Under the pieces are notes generated by a model. The model did no database searches, was not told the DNA's origin, and saw nothing but the letters and a program-made list of their open reading frames with translations. The position numbers and the translations under genes are program-made. Of a DNA stretch of 64,000 nt, positions 42,179 through 53,461 are shown one piece after another. Positions within the stretch are counted from its first letter, which is position 1, and the number at the start of each line of letters is the position of its first letter. Source of the stretch: Adiantum capillus-veneris (Eukaryota > Streptophyta > Polypodiopsida > Polypodiales > Pteridaceae); assembly GCA_014529385.2 (NCBI GenBank), contig CM043967.1, forward strand, positions 132,548,682-132,612,681, in the 5' to 3' direction.

Positions 42179-43440
42179 CTAAATGAATGAGGCATTGATG
42201 ATAAATTTGAAGCCATTTCTTGCGCCACTTGGCTGAGAATCCACAATTTGTTTGCGAACATCTTTGTCTTTTATATCCCCCTCGAACAGTGGTTGTTGGC
42301 CTTCAGCTTTAATATTCTTCTTGTATCTCAACATCTCATACTTTAATAAAGCAAGCGGCAAAGTTGGCGGCAACCATGTCATGCGTATATCATCAATGGA
42401 AAGATGAGCTTTGCTTAATGCTTGTAATGGTCTTTTTTTCCACTTAATAGCCTTTTTCGTGCTGTCGTCCAATGCTGCTTCAATCGCAAGCTGCAACTCT
42501 TCTTCTGCCTCTTGTGTCATTGACATCTCTTCTTGAGCTTGCGGATATTGTTCCTTCTCTTGCATCTCTGGCATGTTTACATTGTTTACATCTCCCCCTT
42601 TATGCAACGCTTTAATCCAGTTTGTGCTCCAATCATGAGGCATTCCATGTTGAATTGCAAGATTGAACATATCACATATCCAAAAGCGTGTTTTTTCAGA
42701 TGTCCATTTCAGCATTTTGGCATTGATGCCTCGAAGGTCACTTGCTTTGCGAGTGGCTAATTTCTCAAGCCCTCCACATACATCTTTCATAGTAAAGAAA
42801 GAAGGTGTAGCTGAAAATGATCCATAGCATGGCATCTTCCCTACATTTGGTTGATCATAAAGGTTCTTGCAATGCACATACATGTCCGTAAGATTCAAGT
42901 TACCAAAACTCTCAACACGCTTGCCCTTTAAATTTTGCCAAAATTTACCACATGCTTGCGCTCTCTTGACCATGCAAAAATTGTCTCTCAACTTCCCACC
43001 TTCTTCTCTTGAGTGGTTTCCAAAAGCAATATATAGTCAATTACACTACCACCATTATGTTTTCTACATGTAAATCCATTTGTATCCTTCCATAAAGATA
43101 TCCCATTTGCAATGAGCATTCCCGTACTATTGCACATATGTAGAAGTGACTTGCCATATAAATCCGGCTCTTTCTCATCATTAGAGGTACGCCGATACAT
43201 ATGGACATCATCTAGTCTTTGTAAACCATGTAGCATGTCAAATTGTTGCATGTCAAGTTGTAATGTTTTTGTGCGTGCATTCATATCTCCAAAAACAATA
43301 ACCTCAACCTTATCCTTGAAGTGAACAATGTCTTCTTCTAGATCAATAAAAGGCTGATCTTTGTCCAAAGAAGCATAAAACTTAGATTCATGATGAGGCA
43401 TATAACAACCAGCCACAAAAGTGGATTTCCCTTCCATGCG
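42179..43440 (-). mobile_element. LINE C2, truncated and internally deleted
   Basis: The minus strand shows an endonuclease fragment (FVAGCYMPHH, VIVFGDMNARTKTL, GLLIANG-like and SVIDYIL, 43437-42990), a deletion, then the pre-RT region (CGKFWQNLKGKRVESFGNL, STNWIKALHKGGDVNN) to about 42600, followed by an unrelated acidic frame to 42179. It is clearly homologous to LINE C1. Its 5' end begins just after a (TC)n tract (plus 43461-43508) that follows a LINE A tail. Confidence 0.85.
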
Positions 43441-43460
43441 ATGCCGGGAGGGAGGGGGAC

Positions 43461-43495
<35 letters not shown>

Positions 43496-43508
43496 GAGAG
43501 AGAGAGAG
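43461..43508. repeat. (GA)n between LINE A tail and LINE C2
   Basis: GA repeats; on the minus strand the order is LINE A tail (ends 43541), about 30 bp, (TC)n, LINE C2. Confidence 0.93.
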
Positions 43509-43540
43509 TGCGTAGGCTGGGGTAGGCTTACAAGAGAGAG

Positions 43541-43800
43541 AGAAATGAAATGTTATATTAACGTCTTCAAAAGGCCAGAGTGACCTATGAGACCAAACTG
43601 ATACAAAAGTGGTGAATATGTTACAATGTCTGGGACTCTGGGTACCTTAGTACTAAAGTACTAAGTGTGAAAAGTGTGAAAGTGTGAAAATAAATGCGAA
43701 AAACTAAATACAAAGTATTAGATAAACTTCTTAGGAGAATTCTGGGTGTTTGGGCACGAAGATGGCCGACTACAAAGAATTGGGCACAAAGACGGTGTTA
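43541..43800 (-). mobile_element. LINE A 3' end with inverted 5' piece
   Basis: 43541-43750 is the LINE A 3'UTR and tail on the minus strand. Directly beyond it, 43756-43783 reads GGGCACGAAGATGGCCGACTAC on the plus strand, which is ORF2 sequence found at about 59903-59930 in LINE A2. The 5' piece is thus inverted relative to the 3' piece, the pattern produced by twin priming. Confidence 0.7.
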
Positions 43801-43806
43801 GTTCAG

Positions 43807-43807
<1 letters not shown>

Positions 43808-43864
<57 letters not shown>
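43808..43864. repeat. (TC)n before LINE A1
   Basis: About 57 bp of TC followed by the GC-rich 5' region of LINE A1. Confidence 0.95.
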
Positions 43865-43867
<3 letters not shown>

Positions 43868-44256
43868 ACGCGAGCATCTCCTACGTGAGCTGGTCCTCCT
43901 ACACGTCGCACGAGCAGGTCCTCCTATGCGAGCTGGTCTCTTACGCGTCGCGCGAGGTCTGCTGAGGGTACCAAACTCTGCAGGGGCAGCAAGTGAAGCA
44001 TGTAAGGCAAGCAACGTGAGCAATGAGGCTCGTAGGGCTGGTGAGGCTCGTAGGGCTGGTGAGGCCCGGGTAGCATAGGCATTGCATGGCAGAAGCCAAG
44101 GCACACGAGGCTAGGGCAGAGCGCACGAGGCTGGGCAGGGAGCGTGAACCGCTCTGCAAGCTCTTCTAAGCGTAGAAAGACTTTCTACGCATAGAAAGTC
44201 TTGTCCTACGCGCGCCCCAGATAAAGCTTTTTAAAGTTTAAGTTAAATTTTAAGTC
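43865..44256 (+). other. GC-rich presumptive 5'UTR of LINE A1
   Basis: It lies between (TC)n and ORF1. It contains short imperfect repeats (GAGCTGGTCCTCCTA, GGCTCGTAGGGCTGGTGA twice at about 44028-44064) and the 21-bp palindrome GCGTAGAAAG-A-CTTTCTACGC at about 44169-44189. LINE promoters are internal and 5', so this is a reasonable promoter candidate; the 5' end of A2 is different except for the last 30 bp. Confidence 0.5.
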
Positions 44257-46702
44257 TTGCCCTATTCTCAGTCCCCCACCCTAGTACCCTACCCCACATT
44301 TGTGGCCGGGGTTACTGCTACTTTCAAACGGAGAAACAGAGATACTGTACTATCACCAAGATCCTTACAAGTTGGGAAAACCTCCAAGATACATGATGAG
44401 CTAATGATGGAGAAGGTCCAGGTGATGCTCAAATCAAAGCTAAACTATATCAGGGATGACATCAGGAAGGAAATGCATGCGAACGCTGAGAGCTACAGGA
44501 ACTCAGTAAGGTGCAGCGGAATAAATGTTGTATTTTCTCAAGATTAGTGATCTTTATTGCTCAAGGTTCCTTTTAGTTCTTAGGGAAAGAGAGAGCTTTC
44601 CGTCTTGTAGAGTGTTGTGGTCACGAACAAAGTGAGTGGATTGTGCGTGCAAGTGAATGAGACTGAGAGAAGGAGAGAGAAGAGATACGACACCGAGAGG
44701 TTGTAAAACCCTCCTCCGAAGGCCCCACTCTCGTCGGCGAGAGTGGTCTACTTTGATTGCACAAGGGTGTACAATGCGAATGCAATGGACGCAAGTTGGA
44801 CTATGCCGATGACGACGATGGTGATGACGACGGCTAAGGCTGAAATCTGTGATCTTCTAGGGCTGAAGTCGGGGTCGTCTTGTGGCTGAAAATGACTGTT
44901 TTGGCTGCGTTTCTATGGCTGAAAATGGGGGATCATCTGCAACCGACCTGGGGGAATCTGCTACTGTGTCATGGCTGAAAACCTGCGCTTTCTTCAAGGC
45001 TGAAAATGATGGTCTTTAGTCGGGGCTGAATAATTGATCAAAACGCTGATGCTAAGTCTCCTTATTGCTGCGTTTTGCTGCTCTTAATGAAGAGCTGAAA
45101 AACGCTGTCTCTGCAGTGCCTTTCCATGCTGAGAAAACGCTGAAATGCCAGCAGATCCTAGCATTAGTAATTGCTGGAAAAAACGCTGAGGTTACAGAGT
45201 TAAAAACGCTGCATGGCTGATGTGTCTATAGGGGGAAAAACGCCAGGAACTGATGGTTGATGGCGATGCTTGCTGTGGGGGGAAACGCCCAAAGAAGGGG
45301 GAGATGCTGGTGATGGAGATCTGCTGGGAAAGGGAACTTGCCCGGCGAGGATGGGATCCAAAAACGCTGGGGGTGCTGGGGGGTACTGCTGAGAAATTGC
45401 TTGTAGAGCGGGAAGCTCCTACTGCCTCTTCTACTAGAAAGTGTGAACTTTGGTTTGCTTATATATTAACTTAGCAAAATTGCCCTACCTACTTTTGTAG
45501 GAAAGTCACTTAAAAATAATAAGTGAAAATCCCAATAAATAGGAAAATAGGCTAAATGCACTGGAAAATTCCCCTAACTGATGCTAATGGATTCTGATGG
45601 GAATTCCGATGATCATGCTGTGTGCAACCGGAGGATATGCATCTATGCTAAGTGTCTGGGCATGCACGGTCTACGAATAAACTCACAAAAGTGCCAGATC
45701 ACTGCGAATCTAGACTTGACTGAACTGACTGAACCATGTTGTGGTGTAGCTTGTCCACAGGCACATAGGGTTGGGATGTGTCACGTAACAAACTCCATGT
45801 GTGGAGACACAATGAGAGAACTAAGGAGAGAGATCCGGGGGATACAGAATGAGAAAATTCAGATCGTGAAAACGCAATTACGAAACCTAATAAAGGCCAA
45901 AGTACATGTAACAGAATGCGTTATGCAAAAGAAACTCAATGAGGCAATAGCAAGTTTTGAAGCATGGAGAACAAATATGGAAAAGCACATGGGGGAAAAA
46001 GATGCAATAATCGAGGAGCTAAAAGGAGAACTTGCGGCTTCCAAATCTGCAACTAAGGAGAAGGGAGACGACCAACCTTCGGTGCTGAAGGAGCTCGAGG
46101 ACATGAGGGATCAAATGAAAGCTCTACGGGAAGGAGATGAACAGAAATCGAAAAAGGCATCTTCATGGGCGGAATGTCTTTGTAAGACACAAGAAAAGGT
46201 TGATGAAGCAGAGAAATGGATTGAGGATGCGAAGAAAGGGAAGGCCCACATGCCTGAGACCACACCGACCTCCACCATTATTAATATGACCATTGAGAAA
46301 GAGCAGATAAGAAAGAATCGGGCTCTGCATGTGCGGGTCACAGGAGTCAAAGACAAAGAGAATGTAGATGAAGAAGTGAGGGAACTACTACAATGCATGG
46401 GCATCACAGAGCCTACTCACACAAGTGCATGGAGAGTGGGCAAGAAAGGAATCGATGAGAAGGGAAACATAAAGGATAGGACACTTATTCTCCGCTTCCC
46501 GAATATAGAAATAAGGAAAGAATTTCTAAAGAAGAGGCCAACTCTTAAGAAAACCGGTATTTTCCTGGGAGATGACCTTACATTGGCACAAGTGGCACAC
46601 GTGCAAGAGTTGATGCCAGAGATCAGGGCAGCAAGAGAAAAGGGGAAAATCGCCTTTTATAGAGGAGGGAAAGTAGTGGTTCTCGAAAAGCGCTCATCAT
46701 GA
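44257..46702 (+). pseudogene. LINE A1 ORF1, split by solo LTR
   Basis: The 5' part (44257-44504) reads FKRRNRDTVLSPRSLQVGK to SYRNS; the 3' part (45796-46702) resumes RELRREIRGIQNEKIQ. A long charged coiled coil is followed by the RRM-like block (RALHVRVTGVKDKE, AWRVGKKGIDEKG, LILRFPNIEIRKEF) and the C-terminal domain (KTGIFLGDDLTLAQVAHVQ). Without the LTR and one copy of AACTC the frame is open. TGA at 46700-46702 is followed in frame by ORF2. Confidence 0.9.
44505..45790 (+). mobile_element. solo LTR, family S (copy S3)
   Basis: 1286 bp; starts AGTAAGGTGCAGCGG (consensus TG, here AG) and ends CACGTAACA. The target duplication AACTC lies at 44500-44504 and 45791-45795. LINE A2 shows the uninterrupted target (AGGAACTCCATGTATGG). 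The body holds dozens of GCTGAAAACGC-like words at 44850-45300. Confidence 0.95.
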
Positions 46703-47437
46703 CCGTGTGAGACCTATGGGGCAACGCTCCGGATAGCAGCGTGGAATTGTAATGGATCATATAGGCTAGATGTAGGTGCCTTTGCAGACAGCTTTAGAGA
46801 CAAGGACATAGTTTTCTACTCAGAGACACACCAGATACCGGGACAGCTTATGCCACATGTGAAGGGTTATTTATGGGAAACAACTGGTCGACCAAACAAG
46901 AGATCTCTACGAGGTAGCCGGGGTTCAGGAGTAGTAGCAGTCTTATTTAAAGAGGAGCTGAAACCACTAGTACAGATTATCAGGAAAGATGAACAAGCAA
47001 GGTATATGTGGGTGAGAATGAGAGCCGAGACAGGTAGATTTCTATATATCGCTATATGCTACTTCCCTCCAAGTACATCCGTCTACTCCTCACCTAAAGG
47101 ACAGTCCCCTTTCTCCATATTGAATAATGACATATGGGAGTTCTCTAGAGGTGGAGACATCGTTCTCTTAGGAGACTTTAATGCCAGAACGGCCAACTCT
47201 CAAGCAGTATTCTATAATACTTCTGAGGAAATGCTCAAACAAGTGGATTTATCACAGGAGGGGCTTACTAGAAACTCACCGGATAAAGAACACACTGACT
47301 ATGGGAGACATCTCATGGAGATGGCAACTATACATGGTTTGGCCATACTAAGGTACCCAGACATTGTAACAGATTCACCACTTTTGTATCAGTTTGGTCT
47401 CATAGGTCACTCGGGCCTTTTGAAGACGTTAATATAA
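46703..47437 (+). pseudogene. LINE A1 ORF2, endonuclease only
   Basis: The frame continues from the ORF1 TGA without a shift: PCETYGATLRIAAWNCNG, then YSETHQIPGQL, YIAICYFPPST, LLGDFNARTANS. The first ATG in frame is 46850, after the catalytic Asn and Glu. At 47350 the sequence jumps from ORF2 (ATHGLAIL) to the 3'UTR (RYPDIVTDSP in frame) with the shared bases ATACT at the joint, deleting the rest of the endonuclease, the RT and the C-terminus. Confidence 0.88.
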
Positions 47438-47442
47438 CATTT

Positions 47443-47912
<470 letters not shown>

Positions 47913-48044
47913 GGCACCGTCGCGCCGTTGCCCGCCACCCCGAAGGGCTGCTGAATTTGGGCGCCACCACAGCTGCAGACAGGCGCTGCCTTTGCCGAAG
48001 ATTCCATAGGTACCAGTGGTCAGCACATTTGTGGCCCGGGTTCG

Positions 48045-49205
48045 ATGGATCCTCCTACCGAAGGGGAAGGGCCGGGTGTAGATAACTACACCCCCCCAAA
48101 AAAAACAATAGCTACATTTAAACGGAGAAACAGAGATATTGTACTATCACCAGGATCCTTACGAGTTGGGAAAACCTCCAAGATACATGATGAGCTAATG
48201 ATGGAGAAGGTCCAGGTGATGCTCAAATCAGAGCAAAACTATATGAGGGATGACATCAGGAAGGAAATGCATGCGAGCGCTGAGAGCTACAGGAACTCCA
48301 TGTATGGAGACATGATGAGAGAACTAAGGAGAGAGATCCGGGGGATACAAAATGAGGAAATTCAGATCTTGAAAACAGAATTACGAAACCTAATCAAGGC
48401 CGAAGTAAATGTAACAGAATGCGTTATGCAAAAGAATCTCGATGAGGCAGTAGCAAGTTTTGAAGCATGGAGAACAAATATGGAAAAGCACATGGGGGGA
48501 AAAGATGCAATAATCGAGGAGCTAAAAGGAGAACTTGCGGCTTCCAAATCTGCAACTAAGGAGAAGGGAGAGGACCAACCTTCGGTGCTGAAGGAGCTCG
48601 AGGACATGAAGGATCAGATGAAAGTTCTACGGGAAGGAGATGAACAGAAATAGAAAACGGCATCTTCATGGGCGGAACGTCTTTTTAAGACACAAGAAAA
48701 GGTTGATGAAGCAGAGAAATGGATTGAGGATGCGAAGAAAGGGAAGGCCAAGATGCCTGAGACTACACCTACCTCCACCATTATTAATATGACCATCGAG
48801 GAAGAGCAGATAAGAAAGAATCGGGCTCTGCATGTGCGGGTCACAGGAGTCAAAGACAAAGAAAATGTAGATGAAGAAGTGAAGGAACTGCTACAACACA
48901 TGGGCATCACAGAGCCTACTCACACAAGTGCATGGAGAGTGGGCAAGAAAGGAATCGATGAGAAGGGAAACGTAAAGGATAGGGCACTTATTCTCCGCTT
49001 CCCGAATATAGAAATAAGGAAAGAATTTCTAAAGAAGAGGCCAACTCTTAAGAAAACCGGTATTTTCCTGGGAGATGACCTTACATTGGCACAAGTGGCA
49101 CACGTGCAAGAGTCGATGCCAGAGATCAGGGCAGCAAGAGAAAAGGGGAAAATCACCTTTTATAGAGGAGGGAAAGTAGTGGTTCTCGAAAAGCGCTCAT
49201 CATGA
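48045..49205 (+). pseudogene. LINE A2 ORF1
   Basis: 386 codons from MDPPTEGEGPG. The N-terminal basic segment (TFKRRNRD) is followed by a long coiled coil (about residues 40-200), then the RRM-like domain (RALHVRVTGVKDKENVD to LRFPNIEIRKEF) and the C-terminal domain. One TAG at 48651-48653 replaces the TCG present in A1 (DEQKSKKA). Otherwise the frame is open. ORF1 proteins coat LINE RNA and act as chaperones. Confidence 0.92.
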
Positions 49206-51974
49206 CCGTGTGAGACCTCTGGGGCGACGCTCCGGATAGCGGCGTGGAATTGTAATGGATCATATAGGCTAGATGTAGGTGCCTTTGCAGACAGCTTTAG
49301 GGACAAGGACATAGTTTTCTACTCAGAGACACACCAGATACCAGGACAACTTATGCTACATGTGAAGGGTTATTTATGGGAAACAACTGGTCGACCAAAC
49401 AAGAGATCTCTACGAGGTAGCCGGGGTTCAGGAGTAGTAGCAGTCTTATTTAAAGAGGAGCTGAAACCACTACTACAGATTATCAAGAAAGATAAGCAAG
49501 CAAGGTATATGTGGGTGAGAATGAGAGCCGAGACAGGTAGATTTCTATATATCGCTATATGCTACTTCCCTCCAAGTACATCAGTCTAATCCTCACCTAA
49601 AGGATAGTCCCCTTTCTCCATATTGAATAATGACATATGGGAGTTCTCTAGAGATGGAGACATCGTTCTCTTAGGAGACTTTAATGCCAGAACGGCCAAC
49701 TCTCAAGCAGTATTCTATGATACTTCTGAGGAAATGCTCAGACAAGTGGATTTATAACAGAGGGGGCTTACTAGAAACTCACAAGATAAAGAACACACTG
49801 AATATGGGAGACATCTCATGGAGATGGCAACTATACATGGTTTGGCCATACTTAATGGTCTAGAGAATTTCCCTTTATCTGGGGGATTCACATGCTTCCC
49901 GCACAAGCATGGGGCCAGGACAATGGATTATGTCATGACTTCACCAAGCTTATTTCTAGTATCGAGGACTTTAAGTTGGGACCAAGACCAGTTGGGATTG
50001 CAGTGGATCATGCTCTCTTGACCTTATCAATCTCCTTCCAATACAATGCCTCTCAAGTACAAAAGAAGAAGACACACACAAGATATACTTTCACGCCAGA
50101 GACTGATTCAGTCTATGTGGAAAAGATCTATAATAGGATGTGGGCAGCCAAGCCAGTATATACTGTAGAGGAGATTACTTCTCAGTTAACAGAGATACTA
50201 CATGGAGCAGCACAAGAGGCATACCCACATACTCAACCTGATCAGAAGAGAGTACCTGGGAATATGCCTCAAAACAGTTGGTATGACGAGGAATGCAGAG
50301 AGACGAGAACCCAGGTCCAGAAAGAGCTTACACTTGGGATCATCACATATAAGCAATCTCGGATTGCTCTTCGGCGTATAGTACGTCACAAGAAAAGGGC
50401 AGTTCTAGCCAAACTGCAGAAGGATTTATATCAGCTCTTCTTGAGTCGGGACTCACATGAGGCCTGGCGTTTATTTCACGAGCACTCACCGCCTTCGACA
50501 ATTACTTCTCCTGAGATTTGGGGTCAATATGTAACATCATTATATATGGTATCTGGACAGCCTCCATTACCAGATCCGCTAGAGCCATGCCCTGCTACTA
50601 GTACTTTCTTTACTACGGAAATGGTGAAAAAAGCCATTGATAAGATGAAGACAAGAAGAGCATATGATCATGATGGTTTAGTAGCAGAACATCTGATCCA
50701 TGCCAAGGATCTACTTTCAGAAGTCCTTGCTCGTTTGTCTAATCGGGTCATGTGTGAAGGATTACCTAAATTTTGGAAATTATCTACTATTGTACCTATT
50801 TTCAAGTCAGGGGATCCTATGATACCCGGGAGCTACCGTACCATTATGGTAGGTCACACATTGACCCGACTGTACGCATCCATTCTTGAACAAAAATTGA
50901 GTAGGTGGGCAGAGAATGAGGGCATAAGGGCAACAGGGCAAGCTGGATTCAGGAGGGGTTATTCCACTCTAGATCATATTCTTACGCTCAGAGCCATTAT
51001 TGAGGAAGGAAGAGCAAGCGGGAGAAGGATGAATTGTTGCTTTGTGGATTTTCGGAAAGCTTTTGATATAGTACCAAGGGCCAGATTGATGCGCAGGATG
51101 CAAGAGTTAGGGGTCCCCAAAGAGATTATTTGGGGATCATGGCCTTATACGGGTCAGTAACTGGTTATGTACGTACTCCTGAAGGGGATTCCGACATTGT
51201 TCATTCCACCGTTGGAGTAAAGCAGGGATGCCCACTGCCCCCTACTTTATTTGGTATGTACATAGATGAGGTATCAGATTACACTGATAGAGAGGGTGAC
51301 AAAGGTGCTCAACTTGTAGGGTCATGGATCCCTTTGTTGTTGTATGCAGATGATATTGTATTGATAGCAGAATCAACAGATGGAATGCAGAGGAAGCTAG
51401 ATGCATTACATAAATTCGCGGAGGACAGTGGATTGTCGGTAAACTTGGGTAAAACCAAAGTTATGGTGTTTAACACCACACCGCAGTGGGTTAGGAGATC
51501 GGCACCTACATTTGCATATGGCCAGGATACAATAGAGTACACAGATGCATACACATACCTTGGTGTGGTATTTGCAAGACCGAAGTTTACTCTTAAGAAA
51601 GCAGCGGATGCTAGATTGTCCAGAGCCTCTGCGGCCTTCGGAGGGTTGGAGAGGATGTGTTCACAAGTGCAGTTTCAGGAAACACGAACAAAACTTTGGC
51701 TCTTTGATATTGTGGTGGCTTCGGCTATGCTTTATGGGGTCTAGATTTGGGGACCATCTGTGGATCAAGATAATTGGAAGTCAATGGAGAGACCTTTGGT
51801 ATCTATGATTTCCCGAATGATTAGAGCCAAGGCCTCCGTACCACACGCGATTGCCCGAGCGGAACTCACTACCCCTCCGATAGAAATTGAAGCTCTTACC
51901 AGATCAGTGTGCTTTATACATGGTTTGTGGGATACAAATAATTGCCGATATACTAGACTGGCCTTCGAATCCTC
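49206..51974 (+). pseudogene. LINE A2 ORF2, endonuclease and RT
   Basis: The frame follows the ORF1 TGA directly. Endonuclease: WNCNG, SETHQ, GDFNART, MDYVMT, VDHALL. Then RT: MKTRRAYDHDGL, GSYRTIMVGHTL, GQAGFRRGYSTLDHIL, CCFVDFRKAFDIVPR, GVKQGCPLPPTLFG and YADD at 51343-51354, followed by LGKTKVMVF and YTYLGVVF. Stops lie near 49587, 49602, 49755 and 51742; frameshifts lie near 49900 and 51140. It ends at the chromovirus insertion. Confidence 0.92.
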
Positions 51975-53449
51975 TGTCACAAAAATACGGAAGCGTAAAC
52001 TGACGTTTATTTGCACTTCAAATACTCAAGAGAATTAGAGGGAGCGAGAAAACTTGACACTTCATTGGGGACCAGAAGATGGGCTAGTCCCCCTCCCATA
52101 AAGAGAATATCTTTATTACTAAGGGAGAATCTTTACAAGCACACGAACGGGGCATACGCCCGTCCTCTATTCTTTCTTCTGTTCTGTTCTGACTACTGAC
52201 TGAGAAAGTGTTTTCCACTTTCTTACTGCTTAGGGGATTTCCCCTCTTCTGCGAGACTGGTTGGAAGCTCTCGAAAAGAGAGTCTATCTTCCGAAACAAC
52301 TCATCGGAAGCTCTCACAGAGGAGAGTCCATCTTCCGCTATGTGTTGCCTTCATGCTCATTCATTCATGCATCAAACACAAAAGAGAAACAAGCAAAATG
52401 CACACGCACATGCTTGCTGTAATTTTCTACACATAACCTGAAATTCTTACCTGTGCACACCCCTACGCCGAAACAGAGGTCTTCTTCGCAATGGAATCGC
52501 GCAAAACTTGATGTAGACTTAGGATAAGGAGAGAGAAGAGAATTTCTATGGCTGATCTGCTGAAAACAGCCCTAATCGAGGTGATTAGGGGCTGAAAACA
52601 GAGAATTACAGCAGCCGCACTCTGCTAAGAGAGCGTCTACGGTAGCTTCTCGCGATGAAACTTCACCAGAAGGTGTCTATGACTGTGAGATCCCTTGTTC
52701 TTGACAATGGGAGCACAAGGCTACCACATATGTCGCAAGGGGCTGCTCTCAAGCTTCAATGGAGGGCTCCACCGCGTACAGCACGCTCACATTAGGGGGG
52801 GTAGGTGCACTGCCAGCCCTGAAAATGGGGGAGGGGGGGCTCCTAAATAGCCATCAGGGAGAGGGGACGCTAGGAAGAGAGAGAGGGTAAGAGTGAGAGT
52901 GAGAGAGAATTAGTTTGCATTGGTAAGTGTGCCACTTGGCACACTTACTTTAAAAACTTAAAAACCATTCAACTTTTGACTTTAAAAACTTCTAGCTCAT
53001 AAAAAAAATGTGCAACTAACTAACAACTGCTACCAATGATTTTTTTATGAGAACACCAAAGGTCTGCCGGCGCACTTGTCCGGCCGCCTGCCCGGGCACG
53101 GACCGTTAAATTTAATTTAACGAAACTTACCCTAAGGCTTTATTAGCTTTATTAGCCTTAGGGTCACTGTTCTAAGGACCCCATCTCATTCATGTGCTTA
53201 TACTGACGCGCGTATTTTTCCTGAGCCTAAAATCTGAGGCTACTGCTTACCCCTTTCTGAAGACCCGATTTCCCAATCACTAGGGCTTCAGGGTAATTTT
53301 TGCGAAGGTCCCTCTGAGGTGTTCTAGCCCGCATTTAGGCTCACCTGAGGCCTTAGAACTGCTAGGTCTATTCTGGTGTGCACACAACTAATTAGATAAT
53401 TCTTTTCTCGTAAATAAATTAATTATTTACAAAGTCTGACTTAGTTACA
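51975..53449 (-). repeat. 3' LTR of the chromovirus
   Basis: 1475 bp, TGTAACTAAGTCAG .. TTTTTGTGACA on the minus strand. Compared with the 5' LTR it has a short extra CTTTATTAG repeat near 53140 and lacks about 36 bp near 53073. The polypurine tract AAGAGGGA precedes it. Confidence 0.95.
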
Positions 53450-53461
53450 TCCCTCTTGGTT

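Noticed and set aside
44850-45300. CRISPR-like or satellite array
   Set aside because: The GCTGAAA words are degenerate and irregularly spaced, and the genome is a plant's.
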